Assembly: GCA_964594665.1 (NCBI GenBank)
Contig: CAZQNY010000058.1
Location: 1 to 18,876, forward strand
Source: BM520 sp964594665
Lineage (GTDB): Bacteria > Bacteroidota > Bacteroidia > Bacteroidales > BM520
Length of the DNA stretch: 18,876 bases
Direction: 5' to 3'
The notes under the pieces were generated by a model, which did no database searches, was not told the origin of the DNA, and saw nothing but the letters and a program-made list of their open reading frames with translations. This document shows, in pieces, positions 13,024 to 18,876 of this stretch. Each line of letters begins with the position of its first letter. Position 1 is the stretch's first letter. A program made the translations under genes and the position numbers.

Positions 13024-13791
13024 ATGAAAGCTGACAAGATTAAAGCAATTATTATAGATGACGAGGAAAATTCCCGTGATTTAATGGAAAAGCTATTGCA
13101 TTCTTTTCCTGATATTGAGCTTTTGGGTAGTGCCGATAGCGCGGATGAAGGTGTTATGCTTGTAATGGATCAGATGCCGGATTTGATTTTCCTTGATATC
13201 TCCATGCCCGGAAAGGATGGCTTTGATTTTATCTCTGAATTAAAAAAACTCGACCATAAAATTGATATTATCTTTGTTACGGCCTATGATCAGTTTGCTA
13301 TACAGGCCTTTAAGGTTTCCGCTTTTGATTATTTGCTAAAGCCTGTGGATGAGGAATCGCTGGAGGAAACACTTATGCGCTATCGCTCACGGCGTAATAA
13401 AGTGAGCCTGGAAGATAAACTAAATACTCTTATTGCCAATATTGAAGGGGGGATGCCCCGGAAAAAGAAAAAAATCAGTATCCCTACCCGTACAGGACTT
13501 ATGTTGTTTTCTCCCGATGACATCCTCTATCTCGAGGCAGAAGGCAATTATACAAACCTTAAAACAGTGTCAGGTGAGAGTTATTATATCCCTTATAATC
13601 TGGGCCGTATTGAGGAGTTAATTGATTGTAATGACTTTAAGAGAATTGGTCGATCCTACCTGATAAATTTTAATTACCTCTCCGGCTTTGACCGGAAACA
13701 AAAATCGCTCACCCTTATGTATAGCGATAAACCTGTTGTTTTACAGGTTCCTCTTAAAGCTATCAAGCACCTGGAAGATGAATTGAAGTAA
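13024..13791 (+). CDS. LytTR-type response regulator
   Basis: 255 residues from the ATG at 13024; an in-frame TTG two codons earlier (13018) is less likely. The N-terminal receiver domain (about 7-120) has the acidic pair D12/D13, phospho-acceptor D58 in LIFLDISMPGKDGF, T86 in FVTAYD and K106 in YLLKPVD. The C-terminal LytTR DNA-binding domain (about 150-255) contains ILYLEAEGNYTNLKT and FKRIGRSYLINFNYL, standard segments for the family. Such regulators are phosphorylated by histidine kinases of the LytS/YehU type and bind promoter repeats. No kinase gene is adjacent, so it is an orphan here or its partner lies elsewhere. A good promoter precedes it. Confidence 0.95.
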   Translation: MKADKIKAIIIDDEENSRDLMEKLLHSFPDIELLGSADSADEGVMLVMDQMPDLIFLDISMPGKDGFDFISELKKLDHKIDIIFVTAYDQFAIQAFKVSAFDYLLKPVDEESLEETLMRYRSRRNKVSLEDKLNTLIANIEGGMPRKKKKISIPTRTGLMLFSPDDILYLEAEGNYTNLKTVSGESYYIPYNLGRIEELIDCNDFKRIGRSYLINFNYLSGFDRKQKSLTLMYSDKPVVLQVPLKAIKHLEDELK

Positions 13792-14021
13792 CTTCAGTTT
13801 TCCTTTTATTTGCTAAACCCTGCACTTCATCACCGAAATTGGTGCTTTCATACAATAACTATCCTGACATGCTTCTGTTCGGAAAATTCATTATACTTTT
13901 ACAATGTGATAGAGGCATTCAATTAACCACTAAATACGAGATGTTCCTTCCTTATTGACCTTGTAAACTCTTTATCCTCAACCACTAATTGCATTTAACC
14001 CAATCCCTCCAGGTAAAAAAT
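13792..14021. other. Intergenic stretch without visible gene
   Basis: No credible reading frame or conserved motif was seen on either strand. A small CACCGAAATTGGTG hairpin occurs near 13830-13845. The stretch ends in the shared terminator at 14022-14052. Confidence 0.6.
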
Positions 14022-14052
14022 AAAACGGCTGCCCGTCAAGCAGCCGTTTTTT
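14022..14052. terminator. Bidirectional intrinsic terminator
   Basis: AAAACGGCTGC (14022-14032) pairs perfectly with GCAGCCGTTTT across a 7-base loop and is followed by T runs on both strands. It lies between the convergent response-regulator and head-GIN genes, 22 bases past the stop of the latter. Confidence 0.92.
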
Positions 14053-14074
14053 CAATATATTGGAATCGAATGTA

Positions 14075-15616
14075 TCACCATCCGAGGAGTGTGATACCTA
14101 CTGTAAACGGATATACCTCCGGCCCTTTGTTTTCTTTAAACATCGCATTTAATGCGTAGCTGGCAAATAAATTTACTTTTCCCCAACCAATACCGGCGTA
14201 TGCATCCCAACGGAATGGCGATAGGTTGTAATCCTCCCAGCCTTTGGCTTTGTTCTTTCCGTTGTCGTAAAATACATTCTTTGTGTGTGCTCGCAGTTGA
14301 ACCCCCATAATCATTCCTGCTGTGAGGTGAAAACTGTCTGACCGTGAGTATTTATTCGTCTGGTATTCCATTAATAAGGGTACCGACAAATAACTAACTA
14401 CCAATTTTGATTTCTCGTAGGTACGACCCGTTAAATCATTATCTTCTGCAATGCCATATACCATTGATGAATCTCCACGGAAAAATACATTATTCGACAT
14501 AAAGTAATTATTCCACTGGAAGCCAATACCTGTTACCAGACCGAGTTTATTTCTGATTAAATTAATATTTTGCTCATAAAGGTTAAGGTTAAACTGGAAG
14601 GAACGCTGATACCTGGGTTCAAGATATTCACTGCCAGCAGGTACACCGATGGTGTTGTCGGATGTCATAAATCCATTTACTCCAAGGTGAATACCTCCCC
14701 AGTGGCCGTCAAAACGGGTCTTTTTTACCTTGCTGATATCTACATTTCCATCTTCATCAACAACTACCTCACGGCCGCCAATACGAACACGTGTTGACTC
14801 GCCGTCTCTGACATCAACTTCAATGTCGCCAACATCAACACTTACTGATTCGTCATCTGTTGTTACACTCACCCCGGGAGCGCCAACCTTATACTTGCCA
14901 TCTTTTGTTGCCTGACCTTCCCTTACAATATTGTATATTGCTGTACCGGATTCGATAAACTCCACATCAGAAACGCCTGAAATCACTGCATCTCCTTTTT
15001 CAACTGCAAATACAGTGGCATTGGAGACACCTGAAGCAACAACAGAGGTTTTATTTGCAATCATCTCACCGGCCTCAAGGTTTGCAGCTCCTGAGATAAT
15101 GGCATTAAAGGTTTCTGCACTTCCGCTGATTTCTGCATCACTGGCACCGCTAATTACGGCTTCAATCATTTTTTCTGCATCTATGGCAAGTACCGCCTCT
15201 GTGGCACCCGATAATTCAACAACAATATTCTTTGCTTTAAGTGTCCCCTGCGTCTCAGCATTACACGCACCATTGAAAAATACACCTGTATATTCCGGTG
15301 ATTCAATTATAACATAAAGCTTTGTGGCTTTATCTACATTGGCAGCTTCAAGCTCCAGACGCTTGTCTTTTACGGTTGTTTTTACCTTGGACATAAGGTT
15401 TTCATCGGTCTCAATGGTTACAACATAATTTTCACCCTGGATAAGAAGAATATCAAAAACTCCACCTGCTTCCACCTCAGTAAATGCAGATAAATTATCT
15501 CTTACCTCTTTAATTACATTGCCATTTCCTTCTTCCGGTAATGATCTTGACTGAGCACTGAACCCTGCTGCTATAAGCAGTGATATCAGCATGAATAAAA
15601 ATTTTACGCTTTTCAT
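14075..15616 (-). CDS. Head-GIN (DUF2807) domain fused to an outer-membrane beta-barrel domain
   Basis: 513 residues. A signal peptide (residues 1-21, MKSVKFLFMLISLLIAAGFS) directs export. Residues about 40-235 form a head-GIN/DUF2807 domain: FTEVEAGGVFDILLIQGENY at the start, then regularly spaced SGA/SGV turns (ELSGATEAVL, VISGASDAEI, IISGAANLEA, VASGVSNATV, VISGVSDVEF), the pattern of a beta-helix. An acidic VSVDVGDIEVDVRDGE linker follows. From about 300 the sequence (HWGGIHLGVNGF ... YAGIGWGKVNLFASYALNAM ... PFTVGITLLGW) resembles a small outer-membrane beta-barrel of the PorT/OmpA-like class, with alternating polar and aromatic residues. The likely site is the outer membrane. The function of head-GIN domains is unknown. 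Most relatives hold only one of the two parts, so the fusion is notable. Confidence 0.8.
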   Translation of the reverse strand: MKSVKFLFMLISLLIAAGFSAQSRSLPEEGNGNVIKEVRDNLSAFTEVEAGGVFDILLIQGENYVVTIETDENLMSKVKTTVKDKRLELEAANVDKATKLYVIIESPEYTGVFFNGACNAETQGTLKAKNIVVELSGATEAVLAIDAEKMIEAVISGASDAEISGSAETFNAIISGAANLEAGEMIANKTSVVASGVSNATVFAVEKGDAVISGVSDVEFIESGTAIYNIVREGQATKDGKYKVGAPGVSVTTDDESVSVDVGDIEVDVRDGESTRVRIGGREVVVDEDGNVDISKVKKTRFDGHWGGIHLGVNGFMTSDNTIGVPAGSEYLEPRYQRSFQFNLNLYEQNINLIRNKLGLVTGIGFQWNNYFMSNNVFFRGDSSMVYGIAEDNDLTGRTYEKSKLVVSYLSVPLLMEYQTNKYSRSDSFHLTAGMIMGVQLRAHTKNVFYDNGKNKAKGWEDYNLSPFRWDAYAGIGWGKVNLFASYALNAMFKENKGPEVYPFTVGITLLGW

Positions 15617-15858
15617 ATCTTCTTATTTTATAATTATTATTCTTTGTTCCGGTTTTACGACGTAGCCACTGCAAATTTTGTTACAGCTACTGCTTGTTTT
15701 AAAAAAGAACTTATCTTTACGGCTCCAACAAAACAGCTATGTATAACTGGTTTCTTAAATATAAAATCCAGATCAACCGCACAGGGCTTTGTCTTTAGGC
15801 TTTTCCCCATATTGTTTATTATTAAGAACTTATAATTTATTTATTAGATTTTATTAGA
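15617..15858. other. Divergent intergenic region between head-GIN gene and hutH
   Basis: 242 AT-rich bases. No exact TAnnTTTG promoter box was found for either gene. A 63-codon frame (15644-15835) has no recognisable family and poor start context, so it is left out. Confidence 0.5.
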
Positions 15859-17382
15859 ATGGAAAAGTTTATTATATCTCCACGTGAACTTACATTTTCA
15901 CATCTTGAACAAATTGAAGATGAAAAATTAACATTGGAATTATCGGAAGATAGTAAAGCGGCGATTTTAAAGTGCCGTAAGTATCTTGATGAAAAACTTG
16001 AAAGTGAAAAGGAACCTGTTTATGGCATAAATACGGGCTTTGGCAGTCTTTGTGATCGTCAGATATCCTCAGAGCAGCTGAGTACTTTGCAGGAAAACCT
16101 GGTCAAAAGTCATGCCTGTGGCTGTGGCGAAGAAATTCCCCTGGATGTTATTAAGCGGATGTTATTACTTAAGGTGCAATCTCTTTCCTACGGGCATTCC
16201 GGAGTGCAGTTGGAAACGGTTCAGCGACTCATCGATTTTTACAACCATGATATTATTCCGGTGGTGTATCAGATGGGAAGCCTTGGTGCCTCCGGTGACC
16301 TTGCTCCGCTGGCACATATGAGCCTGCCTTTGCTTGGCCTTGGAGAGGTGTATTTTGAAGGTAAAAAAACCAGTGCTGCTGAGGTTCTGGCTAAATTTAA
16401 CTGGGACCCTGTAAAGCTAAAATCCAAGGAAGGACTGGCGCTGCTTAACGGTACGCAGTTTATGAGTGCCTTTGCTGTAACAACGCTTATAAAAGCCTTC
16501 CATCTGGCAGAGCTGGCTGACATTATCGGAGCCCTTTCTCTGGAAGCTTTCGACGGTCGTATCGAACCGTTCAATGATCTTGTCCATCGCGTGCGTCATC
16601 ACAAAGGTCAGATCGATACAGCTGCACGTTTTCGTTATGTGCTGCATAACAGCGAACTGATACAACGCCCTAAAAAACATGTCCAGGATCCTTATAGCTT
16701 CCGTTGTATTCCCCAGGTGCACGGTGCATCAAAAGATGCTATTGATTATGCCGCCCATGTATTTGCCTGTGAAATAAATGCCGTTACGGATAATCCTACC
16801 ATCTTCCCGGATGAAGATATCATTATCTCAGGAGGGAACTTCCACGGACAACCACTGGCACTGGCTCACGATAACCTGGCAATTGCCATGGCCGAGCTGG
16901 GTAATATCTCCGAACGAAGAACTTATCAGCTGGTCTCAGGCAAACGTGACCTTCCCCCATTCCTGGTTGCCGAACCCGGCCTGAACTCCGGATTTATGAT
17001 CCCTCAGTATACTGCTGCTTCCATCGTAAGTCAGAACAAACAACTATGTACTCCTGCAAGCATCGATTCCATTGAATCCTCTCAGGGTCAGGAAGATCAT
17101 GTGAGTATGGGTGCCAACGCTGCAACAAAATGCTATAAGGTAGCTCAGAACCTGGAGCGTATCCTTGCCATTGAGCTTTTTAACGCTGCTCAGGCGTTGG
17201 AGTTCCGGCGCCCGGCAAAATCTTCTCCTTTCCTGGAAGAGTTTGTCCGCCAATACCGCGAATCGGTTCCTTTTATTGATAATGATACTACAATGTATCC
17301 ATTAATTCATAAATCGATAGATTTTTTACATAATGTAAATTATCATCTTCCCGATTCTGATATAGAAAATATTAATATATAA
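15859..17382 (+). CDS. hutH: Histidine ammonia-lyase
   Basis: 507 residues, the usual length. The self-forming MIO cofactor triad Ala144-Ser145-Gly146 lies in GSLGASGDLAPLAHM. Other active-site elements are Y55 in VYGINTGFG, the substrate-selectivity pair S84-H85 in LVKSHACG (the Ser-His pair typical of histidine specificity), NGTQFM, VQDPYSFRCIPQVHG, GGNFHGQPLA and QEDHVSMG. The enzyme removes ammonia from L-histidine to give urocanate, the first step of histidine use, in the cytoplasm as a tetramer. A second lyase gene starts 10 bases downstream. The rest of the hut pathway (hutU, hutI, ftcD/hutG) is not in view. Some lyases with Ser-His act on tyrosine, so substrate is likely but not certain. 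Confidence 0.9.
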   Translation: MEKFIISPRELTFSHLEQIEDEKLTLELSEDSKAAILKCRKYLDEKLESEKEPVYGINTGFGSLCDRQISSEQLSTLQENLVKSHACGCGEEIPLDVIKRMLLLKVQSLSYGHSGVQLETVQRLIDFYNHDIIPVVYQMGSLGASGDLAPLAHMSLPLLGLGEVYFEGKKTSAAEVLAKFNWDPVKLKSKEGLALLNGTQFMSAFAVTTLIKAFHLAELADIIGALSLEAFDGRIEPFNDLVHRVRHHKGQIDTAARFRYVLHNSELIQRPKKHVQDPYSFRCIPQVHGASKDAIDYAAHVFACEINAVTDNPTIFPDEDIIISGGNFHGQPLALAHDNLAIAMAELGNISERRTYQLVSGKRDLPPFLVAEPGLNSGFMIPQYTAASIVSQNKQLCTPASIDSIESSQGQEDHVSMGANAATKCYKVAQNLERILAIELFNAAQALEFRRPAKSSPFLEEFVRQYRESVPFIDNDTTMYPLIHKSIDFLHNVNYHLPDSDIENINI

Positions 17383-17392
17383 AAATGCTGTT

Positions 17393-18876
17393 ATGACATA
17401 TGTAATCACAGGGTATAACCTGACCATTGAAGATGTTGTGGCTGTTGCCCGCCACCGCAAACCCGTTGAACTGCACACCGATGCTATTGAGCGCATTGAT
17501 AAGTGTCGCGCTATGCTGGAGAGAAAAATCCAGGCAAATGAAATTATGTACGGTGTAAATACCGGTATTGGAGAGTTCTCCGAAACTATGCTCGATAGTG
17601 AACAGGTAAAAGAGTTTCAAAAATACCTTATTTATAACCATGCTGCCGGTATTGGTGATGCGATGCGCGAAGAATTTGTGCGTGGCGCTATGCTGGGACG
17701 TATTAATGTGCACGCAAAAGGGCATAGTGGTGTGCGAAAAGAAGTTACCCTGACATTGGTGGAGATGCTTAATAAAGGGGTTACTCCATTCGTATGTGAA
17801 AAGGGTTCTGTAGGTGCCTGTGGCGACCTGGCTCCCATGTCGCAGATTGCCCTGTTAATGATGGGCGAAGGACAGGCCTATTATAAAGGTGAGCTGTTGC
17901 CCGGAAAAGAGGCTTTTGAAAAGGCCGGTATTGCTGTTCCCGGATTACAGGCCCGTGACGGACTGGCAACCATCAATGGTGCCAATGTGCTTACTGCCAT
18001 GAGTGCTATCTGGTTGTACGATGCCGACCGCTGGCTCCGTCAGGCTGAAATCACTGCAGCCATGTCGCTGGAGGCTCTGAAAGCCAACATGAAACCTTAT
18101 TTGCCAAAAATTCATGAAGTGCGTGGCTTTAAAGGGGCTGTCAGAAGTGCCCGCGCCATACGTATGATGGTGGAAAACGGTGACCTGGCAGAGGAACGTA
18201 TGAAATGTAAGGTCCAGGATGCCTATTCCATGCGCTCAACACCACAGGTGATTGGTGCTGCACATGATGCCCTTGGCTATGCTAAGTCGCAGGTGGAGAT
18301 TGAACTCAATGGAGTAGGGGACAATCCGATATTCTTCCCTGAAGAAGATATTCAGCTCTCCGGAGCCAACTTCCAGGGATCGCCTGTATCAGTGCCAATG
18401 GATATGGCCGGCGCTTGTATTACTATGGTAAGTGTGCTTTCCGAAAGAAGAATGAACCGCCTCAACCACCCTGCTCTGAGTGTTGGATTGCCTGCATTCC
18501 TCACAAAAAACGGCGGGCTGATGTCTGGTCTTATGCTTAGCCAATACACTGCAGATATGCAGATCGTAGAGCAACGTATCCTCTCAGCACCCGCATCAAT
18601 TCAGTCAATCCCCGCAGCTGCCGATCAGGAAGACTTTGTTTCTATGGGCATGAACACGGCCATCAAAAATAACCAGATTCTGGATAATGCCTATGGTATC
18701 CTTGGTATTGAAATGATGGCTGCCGCACAGGCTCTCGACTTCCGCGATTGGGAATTCGGTACCGGTGTAAAAACAGCAAAAGAGGTCGTTCGTAAACACG
18801 TTGATTTCCTGGAAATCGACCGCCCGTTATACAAAGACCACAACACCATGAAGGAACTTATCCGCAGCGGCGACGT
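17393..18876 (+). CDS. Aromatic amino acid ammonia-lyase/aminomutase family, Ala-Cys-Gly variant (3' cut by window edge)
   Basis: 494 codons are open to the window edge with no stop; family members have about 500-540. The start MTYVITGYNLTIEDVVAVAR and MYGVNTGIGEFSE (Y53) match the lyase fold. The MIO triad reads Ala142-Cys143-Gly144 in GSVGACGDLAPMSQ, where nearly all relatives have Ala-Ser-Gly. The remaining active-site elements are kept: NGANVL, VQDAYSMRSTPQ, GANFQGSPVS and QEDFVSMG. The selectivity pair is N82-H83 (LIYNHAAG), differing from the Ser-His of the upstream HutH. The substrate is therefore unclear (histidine, tyrosine, phenylalanine or an aminomutase reaction). It starts 10 bases after the hutH stop and is surely co-transcribed; it is a diverged paralogue, not a recent copy. 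Confidence 0.88.
   Translation, partial: MTYVITGYNLTIEDVVAVARHRKPVELHTDAIERIDKCRAMLERKIQANEIMYGVNTGIGEFSETMLDSEQVKEFQKYLIYNHAAGIGDAMREEFVRGAMLGRINVHAKGHSGVRKEVTLTLVEMLNKGVTPFVCEKGSVGACGDLAPMSQIALLMMGEGQAYYKGELLPGKEAFEKAGIAVPGLQARDGLATINGANVLTAMSAIWLYDADRWLRQAEITAAMSLEALKANMKPYLPKIHEVRGFKGAVRSARAIRMMVENGDLAEERMKCKVQDAYSMRSTPQVIGAAHDALGYAKSQVEIELNGVGDNPIFFPEEDIQLSGANFQGSPVSVPMDMAGACITMVSVLSERRMNRLNHPALSVGLPAFLTKNGGLMSGLMLSQYTADMQIVEQRILSAPASIQSIPAAADQEDFVSMGMNTAIKNNQILDNAYGILGIEMMAAAQALDFRDWEFGTGVKTAKEVVRKHVDFLEIDRPLYKDHNTMKELIRSGD

Noticed and set aside
14931..15317. 128-codon plus-strand frame opposite the head-GIN gene
   Set aside because: Antisense shadow of the repetitive SGA region; no recognisable family and no start context.
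15644..15835. 63-codon plus-strand frame before hutH
   Set aside because: No family resemblance, covers the region needed for two divergent promoters, and uses a weak start.

Overview
The window looks like a chromosomal piece of a member of the Bacteroidota, most likely in or near the Bacteroidales/Marinilabiliales. The evidence is moderately low GC, a DUF4271-hemD-rnpA-yidD gene order, a head-GIN/beta-barrel protein, a LytTR response regulator, and several upstream regions carrying the Bacteroidota-type -7 element TAnnTTTG. No rRNA, tRNA, complete insertion sequence or CRISPR array was seen. A run of 100 Ns (8088-8187) marks an assembly gap.

Left part (1-5606, all minus strand): a tight seven-gene cluster read right to left. 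It holds a DUF4271 membrane protein, uroporphyrinogen-III synthase (hemD), the RNase P protein (rnpA), YidD, an S41 carboxyl-terminal processing protease, an O-antigen-ligase-like membrane protein, and the first 31 codons of a cytidine deaminase. Spacings run from 27 nt down to overlaps, so it is probably one operon. Next comes the plus-strand acetate pair pta-ackA (5790-8034), which ends in a hairpin terminator just before the N gap.

Middle part (8188-12062): an accessory-looking island between core genes. It holds a decayed hipBA toxin-antitoxin locus, a DUF2284 metal-binding protein, a TetR-family regulator, and divergently a cobalamin-riboswitch-controlled 4Fe-4S protein related to QueG/corrinoid reductases. 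A small NrtS-like membrane protein and a ParDE toxin-antitoxin pair follow. Three copies of a palindromic repeat (core GATAAGGAACACGGAGTCCC on the minus strand) are scattered through it, two of them sitting exactly on stop codons. A 16-bp perfect palindrome coincides with the -7 promoter element of the riboswitch transcript, which suggests joint control by TetR repression and B12 sensing.

Right part (12123-18876): yebC (minus), a divergent LytTR response regulator with a clear promoter, a head-GIN/beta-barrel outer-membrane-type fusion protein (minus), and two tandem aromatic amino acid ammonia-lyases on the plus strand. The first is a typical histidine ammonia-lyase with the Ala-Ser-Gly cofactor triad. 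The second, cut by the window edge, has Ala-Cys-Gly in its place.

The most unusual items are the dual-controlled B12/TetR Fe-S locus, the natural Ser-to-Cys change in the cofactor-forming triad of the second lyase, and the repeat family that abuts stop codons and has become the N-terminus of a HipB-like reading frame.
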